DNA of 19,217 bases from an uncultured Clostridia bacterium (GCA_934130025.1 CAKOXG010000024.1:1-19217), one strand, 5' to 3'. Shown: positions 6,463 through 14,192, counted from the stretch's first letter. Program-made: numbers and translations. Notes: a model not told the origin generated them from the letters alone.

Positions 6463-7175
6463 TTTTCGGTTACCTCCTTCATATACTTTATCTCTATATT
6501 TGCTGAATATTTTGGTATTTTTATGTTTCTTTGTTTTTCTAATTTTACAGATTTTCCACTATTATTATATTTATCAACAAATCCACTATTTTTTTGGCAC
6601 AAATTACTTGTTAAATATGTTTGATTGCCTATAGCTTTTACTACATATGGTGACACTATTCTTTGCGAAGGTTTCATTATTATATATGTATCTATATCTG
6701 CAATATCTGTCATGTTTATGACTCTTATTCCATTTATCGAAATTGCTTCTGCTCCTGCATATCTTAATTCGTTTAGCAAATCTATAAGGTCTATTGCTTT
6801 TATAGGATGATCTTCAGTGTCTGTTAATGTAACAACCACACCCTCTCCAACAACATCTGTGGTACCAAGAATTAACTGCGTTTTTTTCAATTCTTCATCT
6901 AAAAGCCCTGAAGCTTCTTCATTTGACTCTATTTTTTCCTTGTATTCAACAATTTTTGAATTTGTTTCTTGCAGCTTTTCATTTGTTTCTTCATATTTAC
7001 TTTTCCAGTATGATATTTTTTCTCTTAATTCTTCATCTCTCATTGTTTCTATTTCTGTTTCATTTACTTTTTCTACAGTCTTAAATTGTATAAATAGTAC
7101 TGCAACTAGCACAACGCTGACTAGTAGTATACTTATTGACATTGTTACATTTGCCTTGTCAAACTTTATTTTCAT
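6459..7175 (-). CDS. ylxX: DUF881 protein, YlxX-like (second copy)
   Basis: A 238-residue single-pass membrane protein of the DUF881 family. An N-terminal membrane segment (residues 13-30) leads to a Glu/Lys-rich coiled coil (about 32-90) and then the extracytoplasmic DUF881 domain with 'DVVGEGVVVTLTDTEDHPI', 'DLLNELRYAGAEAISINGIRV' and 'PYVVKAIGNQTYL'. Members are found between divIB and sbp-ftsA in B. subtilis (ylxW, ylxX); the role is unknown but the position suggests the division machinery. Good AAAGGAG Shine-Dalgarno; it lies 20 bp after the first DUF881 gene and its stop overlaps the sbp start. It is clearly related to its neighbour, probably an old tandem duplication. Which copy corresponds to ylxX rather than ylxW is assumed from order. 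Confidence 0.92.
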   Translation of the reverse strand: MKIKFDKANVTMSISILLVSVVLVAVLFIQFKTVEKVNETEIETMRDEELREKISYWKSKYEETNEKLQETNSKIVEYKEKIESNEEASGLLDEELKKTQLILGTTDVVGEGVVVTLTDTEDHPIKAIDLIDLLNELRYAGAEAISINGIRVINMTDIADIDTYIIMKPSQRIVSPYVVKAIGNQTYLTSNLCQKNSGFVDKYNNSGKSVKLEKQRNIKIPKYSANIEIKYMKEVTEK

Positions 7176-7195
7176 TTTATCTCCTTTCTGCCGAC

Positions 7196-7915
7196 TTAGT
7201 CTTGAGTCTGCATATATTTAGGATTTATTACTCCTGTATATTTTTTTATTGTTATATTATTTGATTGTTTTACAGTCACAGGAACTCCCTGTTTTATGTA
7301 TTCTATTGCCCCACCAGTTCTCATTAAGGCAGAATACATATATACAGAGCTACCAATTGCTTTTATTACAAAAGGAGAACTTATTTTTTCACCATTTATA
7401 TTTATCACGTTTCCTTCGCAATTTATCGCTGTTGTTGCCACAACTCTTTGATCATTTACTGAAATCGCTTCCGCTCCTGCATTTTTTAATTCGCTCACAA
7501 CATCTAATAAATCACTATAGTGTACTATTGCTAAGCTTGGATCTAGTATTGTTGAATCAGCCGAAACATTAGGGTTATCTCTAAGTGTAACTATCACTCC
7601 TTCTCCAACTACATCAGTTAATCCAATTAACATATCGTTCTTTTTTATTTCTTCTTCTTTTTCTGTTGATCCTTCAGTGTTTTCACTAGCTTGCTGCCTA
7701 ACCTCTTCCAATCTACTTTCAGAAGTTTGAAGTGCAGAATATGTAGAATCATATCTTTCCTTCCATTTTAAAACCTGATCTCTTAAATCGTTGCTTGTGA
7801 AGGTTTGTGATACAACTTTATTCGTATTATTGGTTGTTCTTACCTGCACAACGATTGTCATAGTAAGTATTAAGCACATTATTCCTAGTGCTAATGCAAT
7901 TTGTTTTTTATTCAA
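7196..7915 (-). CDS. ylxW: DUF881 protein, YlxW-like (first copy)
   Basis: Membrane-anchored DUF881 protein, 239 residues from the chosen start. It has an N-terminal membrane segment (about residues 6-24), a coiled coil (about 45-95, Glu/Lys/Gln rich), and a DUF881 domain with 'GLTDVVGEGVIVTLRDNP', 'DVVSELKNAGAEAISVNDQRV' and 'PFVIKAIGSSVYM'. The in-frame TTG at 7924 directly abuts the AAGGAG Shine-Dalgarno. The TTG at 7913-7915, 9 nt downstream of it, is properly spaced and gives MNKKQIALALGIMC, so I use that. It lies 15 bp after ftsQ. Compared with the next gene it has a longer loop (about residues 110-130) in the DUF881 domain. Function unknown; the cell division context is inferred from synteny. 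Confidence 0.9.
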   Translation of the reverse strand: MNKKQIALALGIMCLILTMTIVVQVRTTNNTNKVVSQTFTSNDLRDQVLKWKERYDSTYSALQTSESRLEEVRQQASENTEGSTEKEEEIKKNDMLIGLTDVVGEGVIVTLRDNPNVSADSTILDPSLAIVHYSDLLDVVSELKNAGAEAISVNDQRVVATTAINCEGNVININGEKISSPFVIKAIGSSVYMYSALMRTGGAIEYIKQGVPVTVKQSNNITIKKYTGVINPKYMQTQD

Positions 7916-7930
7916 TTTCTTCAACTCCTT

Positions 7931-9034
7931 CTACCTTTTAACATCTTCTCTAAAAAAGGCATTTTCTGTATTTAAATTCATATTCACAAAAATTTCTCCA
8001 ACTTTATCTTTCTCTTTATCTAATATTCCAGAAAGATATAACATCCTTGTTTCAATATTACTACAATCTCCTAAATAAGCTACTTTATTTTCTCCATCAA
8101 AACGCAATGTGTAATTTGACTCATCTGCGACATCTATTGCTGTTATTTTGTCCTTTATTCCAATACTTTGGGCTGAATTCATAATTTTAATTACTACTTC
8201 TAGCTTAACTAGATCTGATTCATTTAATCTACTCCCTTCTTTATAATTCTCCTTGGAAGTCGAAATTCCTGTTAAAATAGGTAAATTTTTTTTAATACTA
8301 GTCAATTCTAATATGTACCCCTGACTATTTACATATCCATATCCGTTGCCATATTCTAGCAGATAGCAAGGAATTCTCTCTTTAATATCTATTGTTATGG
8401 TATCTGGAATAGTTTTTATTATTTTTGCTTCATCTACATAAGCACTCTGTTTTAAGTTTTCACTCGTTTTTAAAGACATTACTGTAAATAAGTTTTCACC
8501 TATATTAATTCCCGATAGACTTATGATTTCTTCTTTTGTAAGCTTACTATTTCCTAATACATTTATCTTTTTTATGTTAAATAATGGCGAAAGCATTGTT
8601 GCTATAATTGCTGCTATAATAAGAATAATGATTGCAATAATTTTTAATTTTCTAGCCCTTATTTTTTTTGCCTTTCTTTTTTCTACTTCATCATAAAAGC
8701 TTTGTTTTGCACTCTTTTCTTGTCTTTTCTTTTTTGCCTTTTTAGGGCTTGTCCCATTTTTGCTAGGCTTAATATTCTTTTGATTAGGCACTTGGGTAAC
8801 GCCTATTATTATTTCATCATCATACTTTGCTCTTAACTCTTGTTTTCTTGTCCTTTTTTTGTTCTGTTCTATCTCTTTACCCTTTTTTTGCTTAGAGGCA
8901 GATTTTTTTTCATCTGCCCTTAGCTTTTTTTGCTGTCTTTTTTTCTCTTTCAGCTTTTTAGCTTTCATTTTTTTCTCTTCTTTTGATTCATAATCAAAAT
9001 CATATAAATTCTTCTCATTCTTTTCCTTTTTCAT
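7931..9034 (-). CDS. ftsQ: Cell division protein FtsQ/DivIB
   Basis: Bitopic membrane protein of the divisome that partners FtsL/DivIC and FtsB-like proteins outside the membrane. 367 residues. The cytoplasmic tail (1-131) is very long and basic: 50 of 131 residues are Lys or Arg. One transmembrane helix follows at about 132-148 (IIAIIILIIAAIIATML). Next is the POTRA domain beginning 'FNIKKINVLGNSKLTKEEIISLSG', then the FtsQ beta domain with 'IPDTITIDIKERIPCYLLEY'. DivIB of B. subtilis has a tail of only about 30 residues. The start is supported by an AAGGTG-type Shine-Dalgarno, 13 bp after murA. The long tail is probably real because it stays open and begins at a well-placed ATG. Confidence 0.93.
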   Translation of the reverse strand: MKKEKNEKNLYDFDYESKEEKKMKAKKLKEKKRQQKKLRADEKKSASKQKKGKEIEQNKKRTRKQELRAKYDDEIIIGVTQVPNQKNIKPSKNGTSPKKAKKKRQEKSAKQSFYDEVEKRKAKKIRARKLKIIAIIILIIAAIIATMLSPLFNIKKINVLGNSKLTKEEIISLSGINIGENLFTVMSLKTSENLKQSAYVDEAKIIKTIPDTITIDIKERIPCYLLEYGNGYGYVNSQGYILELTSIKKNLPILTGISTSKENYKEGSRLNESDLVKLEVVIKIMNSAQSIGIKDKITAIDVADESNYTLRFDGENKVAYLGDCSNIETRMLYLSGILDKEKDKVGEIFVNMNLNTENAFFREDVKR

Positions 9035-9047
9035 GCTTTCACCTTCT

Positions 9048-10298
9048 TTATTTTATGTATTCAATTTTTGCACCCAATTTTTTTAGTTTTTTCTCTATAT
9101 TCTCATATCCTCTTAGAATATATTCAATATTTGTAATTTCCGTTTTACCTTTTGCAACAAGTGAGGCAATAATCAGTGCAGCCCCTCCTCTTAAATCTGT
9201 GCTTTTTACCTTTGCACCAGTTAGCTTTTTTACACCTGTTATTATTGCTACATTTCCCTCTTGTTTGTTTTTTGCTCCCATCCTCTGCAATTCTTGCAAA
9301 TATTTAAATCTATTTTCAAATATATTTTCAGTTATTACAGATGTTCCTTTTGCATATGTAAGCATACTTCCAAATATTGATTGCATATCTGTTGGGAACC
9401 CTGGGTATGGCATTGTCTTTATCTCTGTGGATCTCAATTTTTTTGGTGCCATTAATTGTACAAAATTCTTTCCTATATCTAGTTTACAACCTACTTCTTC
9501 TAATTTTGATAATATTGCTGTTATATGTTCTGGATTTACGTCTGTTATTTTTATGTTTCCTCCCGTTACTGCCCCAGCACACAGCATTGTTCCTGCTTCA
9601 ATTCTGTCCGCAATTATCCTATAACTTATATCTTTTAGCTTATTAACACCAATAATTTCTATATTGTTGGTTCCTGCCCCATATATTTTAGCTCCCATTT
9701 TATTCAACATATTTGCTAAATCAATAATTTCAGGTTCCTTAGCAGCATTTGTTATTACTGTTTTTCCTTCTGCCAAAACTGTGGCAAGAATTATATTCTC
9801 TGTTGCACCAACACTCGGAAAATCAAGATCAATATTTGTACCTATTATTTTATCACATTTGCACCTGATAAATCCATACTCTTCAACAATATTTATTCCT
9901 AATTTTTTAAAAGCCTTTAAATGCAAATCAATTGGTCTCGCACCAATGTCGCATCCACCTGGATACGAGAACGTAACTTCTTTATATCTTCCTAGTATCG
10001 CCCCAGCTATTATAACAGTTGATCTCATCTCTCTCATTAAGTTTTCTGGAATTTCTTTTTTGCTTATTTTCTTAGCATTTATCTCTATTTTATCATTACT
10101 TTTGTTCACCATACCCCCTAAATATTTAAGTATCTTCAATGTAACTTGTGTATCATGTATATTGGGTATATTATACAATTTAGTTGTTCCTGCATTTAAT
10201 ATTGTTGCAGCAATTATAGGAAGTGCTGCATTTTTTGAACCAGATATTTTTACACTTCCTTCTAATTTTTTACCTCCCTCTACTATGTAACAGCTCAT
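9048..10298 (-). CDS. murA: UDP-N-acetylglucosamine 1-carboxyvinyltransferase MurA
   Basis: Catalyses the first committed step of peptidoglycan synthesis, transferring enolpyruvate from PEP to UDP-GlcNAc in the cytoplasm. 416 residues, normal length. Key positions: Lys22 in 'SGSKNAALP', and the catalytic-loop Cys116 in 'PGGCDIGARPID', so the Cys form that fosfomycin alkylates rather than the Asp variant. The EPSP-synthase-like repeat motif 'YPGFPTDMQ' contains the Asp used as a general base. It heads the run murA-ftsQ-ylxW-ylxX-sbp with short gaps, so it is probably the first gene of that operon. Firmicutes often carry two murA paralogues; this division-cluster copy cannot be assigned as murA1 or murA2 from one locus. 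ATG start with GAGAGGA upstream. Confidence 0.98.
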   Translation of the reverse strand: MSCYIVEGGKKLEGSVKISGSKNAALPIIAATILNAGTTKLYNIPNIHDTQVTLKILKYLGGMVNKSNDKIEINAKKISKKEIPENLMREMRSTVIIAGAILGRYKEVTFSYPGGCDIGARPIDLHLKAFKKLGINIVEEYGFIRCKCDKIIGTNIDLDFPSVGATENIILATVLAEGKTVITNAAKEPEIIDLANMLNKMGAKIYGAGTNNIEIIGVNKLKDISYRIIADRIEAGTMLCAGAVTGGNIKITDVNPEHITAILSKLEEVGCKLDIGKNFVQLMAPKKLRSTEIKTMPYPGFPTDMQSIFGSMLTYAKGTSVITENIFENRFKYLQELQRMGAKNKQEGNVAIITGVKKLTGAKVKSTDLRGGAALIIASLVAKGKTEITNIEYILRGYENIEKKLKKLGAKIEYIK

Positions 10299-10380
10299 AA
10301 GTTATCAGTCCTCTCATGCTTATTTTATTTGTTATGTTATATAGTATGATTTTTTTATTTGAAAAGTGAATTTCATTAAG

Positions 10381-10453
10381 AGCCATCGAAATAAATGTAA
10401 TGAATCCCAAAATTGGACATTTTTGGGGTTCACTTCAAAAGTTACCGATGGCT
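10381..10453. repeat. Nested inverted-repeat structure between the patatin gene and murA
   Basis: Outer arms AGCCATCG (10381-10388) and CGATGGCT (10446-10453) pair perfectly over 8 bp and are followed on the plus strand by ATTTTTTATTT. Inside lies a separate 42-bp imperfect palindrome (10396-10437). Without the inner element the outer arms would enclose a 12-nt loop, a classic bidirectional terminator shape. The T-tract is on the plus-strand side, opposite to the neighbouring genes, so the present function is unclear. It may still mark the end of the patatin transcript. Confidence 0.6.
10396..10437. mobile_element. 42-bp IS-end-like palindromic mini-element
   Basis: Two facing 17-bp ends (TGTAATGAATCCCAAAA and, inverted, TGAAGTGAACCCCAAAA) match at 14 of 17 positions around an 8-nt centre. 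Both begin with TG and contain CCCAAAA followed by TTGGACA or ATGTCC. That resembles the terminal inverted repeats of IS3-family (IS150-like) elements, by memory of those ends. It is flanked by AAA on both sides, a possible but uninformative 3-bp target duplication. It has no coding capacity. Confidence 0.4.
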
Positions 10454-10458
10454 ATTTT

Positions 10459-11304
10459 TTATTTAAATATTTCCTTTATATTATTCATATTTTCCATTGC
10501 CGCTATATATCCCTGATTATAGCAATAGTCAATCTTTTTAATATTAAATACGCTCGCTTCTGCTAAATCTAAAGTTATAGAGTAATCACTACTTGCAATT
10601 TCTGCGGCTGTCCTCTGATCAAATAGTAGGTCTACAGATTTTAATGCTACCTCAATTACATTTTTTGGATCTGTTTCGTTAGCAGAACTAAAACGAATTG
10701 AAAGTACCTTTTCTGCACCCAATTTTCTAACTTCATGAGCTGGAAGGTTATCTATTATCCCTCCATCTACAAATTTGTGATTTTTGTAAATTGTTGGTGC
10801 AAACATTCCCGGATAACTTGCACTAGCTCTTGTTGCTTTTCCTATTGTTATGTCTCTTATATATGTATCCTCTCCAAATTTTTCATCAAAATCATGGTTA
10901 GTAAATACATATTTCTTACTTTCTCTAATATCAACAGTTGGCATAACTACAGGCATTTTTAAATCAGTTATCTTTTTTACTCCTTTTAGTTCAGCACATT
11001 CGTTCATTGCAATTTCTATATTTTCCCCTGATATTAATCCATATCCCATAAAGTTTTTTCTTGATTTTACATTTGTCCAATAGTACTTTGGATCAATTTT
11101 CATTATATTTTTTGAAAAATATTTAAAAAGTTTGAGCATTTCCTCAGTACTATAGCCCATTGCATAAAAAGCTGCAACTATACTTCCTATACTTGTGCCT
11201 CCAATATAACCAATTTCAATTCCGTTTTCTTCAAGGGCTTTTATTACTCCTATGTGTCCTGCTCCTTTAACTCCGCCTCCAGCTAAAGCTAAACCAATTT
11301 TCAT
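10459..11304 (-). CDS. Patatin-like phospholipase family protein
   Basis: Serine acyl hydrolase of the patatin/RssA-like family, with a Ser-Asp catalytic dyad. About 281 residues. Visible: the oxyanion-hole glycine loop 'LAGGGVKGAGHIG' at residues 8-20, the nucleophile elbow GTSIG with Ser39 (numbered from the first ATG), and the catalytic Asp181 in 'FVDGGIIDNLP'. There is no signal peptide or membrane segment, so it is cytoplasmic or peripheral. Natural substrate unknown; phospholipids are inferred from the family only. Two adjacent ATGs exist (11305-11307 and 11302-11304); the second is better spaced (7 nt) from GGGAGG. It lies about 25 bp after the topoisomerase gene, so it is probably co-transcribed with it, and is followed by the nested inverted repeat before murA. 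Confidence 0.95.
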   Translation of the reverse strand: MKIGLALAGGGVKGAGHIGVIKALEENGIEIGYIGGTSIGSIVAAFYAMGYSTEEMLKLFKYFSKNIMKIDPKYYWTNVKSRKNFMGYGLISGENIEIAMNECAELKGVKKITDLKMPVVMPTVDIRESKKYVFTNHDFDEKFGEDTYIRDITIGKATRASASYPGMFAPTIYKNHKFVDGGIIDNLPAHEVRKLGAEKVLSIRFSSANETDPKNVIEVALKSVDLLFDQRTAAEIASSDYSITLDLAEASVFNIKKIDYCYNQGYIAAMENMNNIKEIFK

Positions 11305-11329
11305 CATTAGACCTCCCTCTTCATTTATA

Positions 11330-13282
11330 TTAATATTTTATAACTAATTTATTAAACTTCGAGTGTATGTATTTTTCAAGTTTTTCCATAAATTCATCAG
11401 ATTTGATTTCCTTTTTTGCAACCATATCTAATCCTTTTTCCCAGCTTGCAGTAAGCTTTGGATTAAGCATATCTGGCATAGAACGATATACTACATCATA
11501 TATTGCTTCTCCTTTTTTAGTTGGTGTTACTATTTGTGTTTTAGAATTTATTTCTATATATTTTATTCTTTCTAATTTTTTTATAATCTCCCCACGAGTA
11601 GCACTAGTGCCAATTCCAGCACCTTTTATCTGCTCTCTCAATTCCTCATCTTCTATAAGTTTTCCTGCATTCTCCATAGCAAGAACCATATTTCCAGAGG
11701 TATACCTCGAAGGCGGTGTGGTTTCTGCATCTTTTATCTCATAGTTTATTGTCTCTATTGCTTGCCCCTTCTTCAATTTCTTAAATATTTCTAAACTTTT
11801 TTCTTCATTTTGTGCTGAGTTATCCACATTTTGTGCATCACCTGTGTCTTTTTTTACCTGAGTTTTAGGTTTCAGCACTTCCAAATATCCCTGATTTACG
11901 CAAACTTTGCCACTTGTGTAAAATTTTTCTCCTTCAACATCAACAGTTAAGTTTATTTTATTAAACTCAGCAGGTGGATAGAATATTGCTATAAACCTTT
12001 TTACAATTGTATTATAAACCTTCTTTTGCAATTCGGGTAATTTCTCAAAATTTTCAAATCCCTGCCCTGTTGGTATTATTGCATAGTGATCCGTTATTTT
12101 ACTATCATTTACATATTTTGTCTTGACTAAATTTGTTGAATACTTTTCTTGGATCATTTTGTTTAAAAAATATTGGATTTCATCATCTTTATACATTTTT
12201 ATAAGCCCATTAAGATTTTTTGATATTTCTTTTGCCACTGCTGTTGAAAGTACTCTAGCATCTGTTCTAGGATATGTTACTAATTTTTTCTCATACAAAT
12301 TTTGTATTATCTCCAGAGTTTCATCTGGTTTTATTTTGAATTTTTTAGTACATTCATTTTGTATTTCTGCTAAATTAAATAGCAATGGAGCATTTTCCTT
12401 TTGTTTTGATTTTTTTAATTCTTCTATTACTGCTTTTTTACCTTGCAATGACGATATGAAGTTCTTTGCATCTTGTTCTTTTTTAAATCCCCCTTCATTG
12501 TAGAGTTTCGGATTTTCAAACATAGTTGATTTTTCATTAACCTTCCATTCAGCTTTAAAATTACCGTCATTATCTCCAAATTCACCAATTATTTTATAAT
12601 ATTTTGTTTTTACGAAATTCCTTATTTCTCTTTCTCTTGATACAACCATTCCAAGGACACATGTCATTACCCTTCCTATAGAAATTGAAGCTTTTTCTTC
12701 GTTTATTTCTTTTGCAATTCTCCTTCCATAAATTATTGATAATAGCCTTGAAAAGTTAATTCCTATTAAATAATCTTCTTTTGCTCTTAAATATGCAGAA
12801 TCAGAGAGGCTATCATATTCTTTATCACTTTTTGCTTCTCTAATTCCTCTTTGTATCTCCTCTTCTGTTTGTGAATCAATCCATACTCTTTTTATTTCAG
12901 CTTTAGGATTTGGTTTTGCCATCATAAACACAAGCCTTTGAATATATTCCCCTTCTCTTCCAGAGTCTCCTGCATTATAAATTACTTCTACATCTTCCCT
13001 TTGTAATAAACTTTGCACTATTTTAAACTGATTTTCAACTGCTGGAATTATTTCATATTTCCACTCTGTTGGAATAAAAGGCAAAGTATCTAGCCTCCAA
13101 TACTTCAATTTTTCGTCATATACTTCTGGATAGCTCATTGTTACTAGGTGCCCCACACACCATGTTATAATCCAATCTTCTGACTCAATATAGCCATTTT
13201 TTCTATTGGCACTTATTTTTAATACCTTTGCATATTCCATTGCAACAGATGGTTTCTCTGTTATAATTAGCTTTTTTGCCAT
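11330..13282 (-). CDS. topB: Type IA DNA topoisomerase, TopB (topoisomerase III) type
   Basis: ATP-independent enzyme that passes single DNA strands and decatenates or unlinks DNA. 650 residues. The N-terminal Toprim domain starts 'KKLIITEKPSVAMEYAKVL' and continues with 'GHLVTM' and 'NAGDSGREGEYIQRLV' at 103-118. The acidic motif reads DSG-REGE rather than the DxD of TopA, a form also seen in Firmicute TopB proteins. The active-site Tyr is Tyr337 in 'LVTYPRTDAR'. Later motifs are 'DHYAIIPTG' and 'GAGIGTSATRGEIIKKL'. There is no C-terminal Cys zinc finger, so it is not a full-length TopA. Such enzymes occur both chromosomally and on conjugative elements; no mobility genes are nearby, so I read it as chromosomal. 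ATG start with AAGGGA upstream, 15 bp after the preceding membrane-protein gene. Confidence 0.95.
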   Translation of the reverse strand: MAKKLIITEKPSVAMEYAKVLKISANRKNGYIESEDWIITWCVGHLVTMSYPEVYDEKLKYWRLDTLPFIPTEWKYEIIPAVENQFKIVQSLLQREDVEVIYNAGDSGREGEYIQRLVFMMAKPNPKAEIKRVWIDSQTEEEIQRGIREAKSDKEYDSLSDSAYLRAKEDYLIGINFSRLLSIIYGRRIAKEINEEKASISIGRVMTCVLGMVVSREREIRNFVKTKYYKIIGEFGDNDGNFKAEWKVNEKSTMFENPKLYNEGGFKKEQDAKNFISSLQGKKAVIEELKKSKQKENAPLLFNLAEIQNECTKKFKIKPDETLEIIQNLYEKKLVTYPRTDARVLSTAVAKEISKNLNGLIKMYKDDEIQYFLNKMIQEKYSTNLVKTKYVNDSKITDHYAIIPTGQGFENFEKLPELQKKVYNTIVKRFIAIFYPPAEFNKINLTVDVEGEKFYTSGKVCVNQGYLEVLKPKTQVKKDTGDAQNVDNSAQNEEKSLEIFKKLKKGQAIETINYEIKDAETTPPSRYTSGNMVLAMENAGKLIEDEELREQIKGAGIGTSATRGEIIKKLERIKYIEINSKTQIVTPTKKGEAIYDVVYRSMPDMLNPKLTASWEKGLDMVAKKEIKSDEFMEKLEKYIHSKFNKLVIKY

Positions 13283-13297
13283 TTTTCTCTTCCCTTT

Positions 13298-14107
13298 TTA
13301 TATTTCTATAATATCCATTTCCGATGTAAAATTTGTATTTCCATAGGCAAATATTATATACATTTTCCCATTGCTACTTAAATAAAAGTTTGTCAAATTT
13401 TCAAACTTGTATTCATCACTATTTATATCTCGCTCAAAGGTTTCATACCCTGAAACTTTTATCTTATTTGCATCTTCAATGGAATTACTTACTTCTTGTT
13501 TTATTTTTTCCTCTACATATTCTTTGCTAACTCCTCTTTTAGAAATAGCATCTTCAATAGTCTCTTCTTTCCCTGTTTTCAAATTATAATTATATATTTG
13601 AGTAATTGTTCTTTGCGCATTTGTGCCTTCTTTTAAATTGGACTTTATTATCACGCAAAGAATATCTTTATTCACAAAGCTTGTATAATCTATCGAATAT
13701 ATTGTGTAAGTGGATGCACTTTGAAAAATAGAATTTGCCTTATCTGCAAATATCTTCTGTGTATTTAGATTAAATTCATCTGCAACATTGCTATCAATGT
13801 TTATTAGAGGTATATGTAAGTCAACCTCATATTTATCCTTCTCGTTTTCTTCTAATTCATATGCAGTGTAAACTACTTGTTTTTCGTTATCTTTCTTTTT
13901 AACTTCAGAGAAATCATAACCTTCAAAGTTTGCTTTATTATCTAACAATGTGTTGAATTCTTTTTTTAATATTTCTTGGGATTTTGATGATACACTATAA
14001 TTATTCTCTTTATTTTTTCCTTTTCCAAATTGCCATATACCTGCTAGAACAACAGCTACAATACATATAGCAATTATTACTGCATATATTAATTTTCTTA
14101 TATTCAT
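13298..14107 (-). CDS. Membrane-anchored protein, RsiV/DUF3298-like
   Basis: 269 residues. One N-terminal transmembrane segment (about 5-25, IYAVIIAICIVAVVLAGIW) is followed by a soluble outer domain. The domain resembles the DUF4163/DUF3298 layout of RsiV-type proteins: 'YEVDLHIPLINIDSNVADEFN', then 'YSIDYTSFVNKDILCVIIKSNLK', then 'IYNYNLKTGKEETIEDAISKRG' and a C-terminal part with 'FENLTNFYLSSNGKMYIIF'. RsiV is an anti-sigma factor that binds lysozyme, but this protein lacks an obvious cytoplasmic anti-sigma domain (only a few residues precede the membrane segment). That function should not be assumed. It has its own strong promoter (14133-14161) and heads the run to topB and the patatin gene. 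AAGGAAAA Shine-Dalgarno. Confidence 0.7.
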   Translation of the reverse strand: MNIRKLIYAVIIAICIVAVVLAGIWQFGKGKNKENNYSVSSKSQEILKKEFNTLLDNKANFEGYDFSEVKKKDNEKQVVYTAYELEENEKDKYEVDLHIPLINIDSNVADEFNLNTQKIFADKANSIFQSASTYTIYSIDYTSFVNKDILCVIIKSNLKEGTNAQRTITQIYNYNLKTGKEETIEDAISKRGVSKEYVEEKIKQEVSNSIEDANKIKVSGYETFERDINSDEYKFENLTNFYLSSNGKMYIIFAYGNTNFTSEMDIIEI

Positions 14108-14132
14108 ATATTTTCCTTTTTATTTTTTGGTA

Positions 14133-14161
14133 ATTATATCATAGCCAGTAATTTTTTTCAA
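14133..14161 (-). promoter_or_regulatory. Sigma-A promoter for the 13298-14107 / topB / patatin run
   Basis: Minus strand: TTGAAA (14156-14161), 17 bp, TATAAT (14133-14138), with TGA just before the -10 box (extended -10). The -10 box lies about 25 bp ahead of the start codon. It is well placed and close to consensus, back to back with the promoter for the plus-strand gene. Confidence 0.8.
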
Positions 14162-14186
14162 TTAAAAATGTGGCTTTTTTAGTTGG

Positions 14187-14192
14187 TATAAT
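14187..14192 (+). promoter_or_regulatory. Extended -10 promoter for the BofC-like gene
   Basis: Plus strand TGGTATAAT: a perfect -10 TATAAT with the extended TG motif and no good -35 hexamer 17 bp upstream (AAAAAT). It lies about 54 bp ahead of the start codon of the only plus-strand gene. Its upstream region overlaps the -35 side of the divergent promoter, so the two may compete. Confidence 0.55.

Noticed and set aside
10299..10380. Promoter for murA (TATAAC or CATACTA-like boxes near 10340)
   Set aside because: CATACTA resembles a sigma-G -10 box and TATAAC a sigma-A one, but no matching -35 sits at a proper distance, and sigma-G control of murA makes little sense.
11330..13282. topB as evidence for an integrated conjugative element
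   Set aside because: No integrase, relaxase, type IV secretion or replication genes are nearby, and base composition looks like the neighbours.
13298..14107. Anti-sigma factor RsiV
   Set aside because: The outer domain is RsiV-like, but there is no cytoplasmic anti-sigma domain and no adjacent ECF sigma gene.
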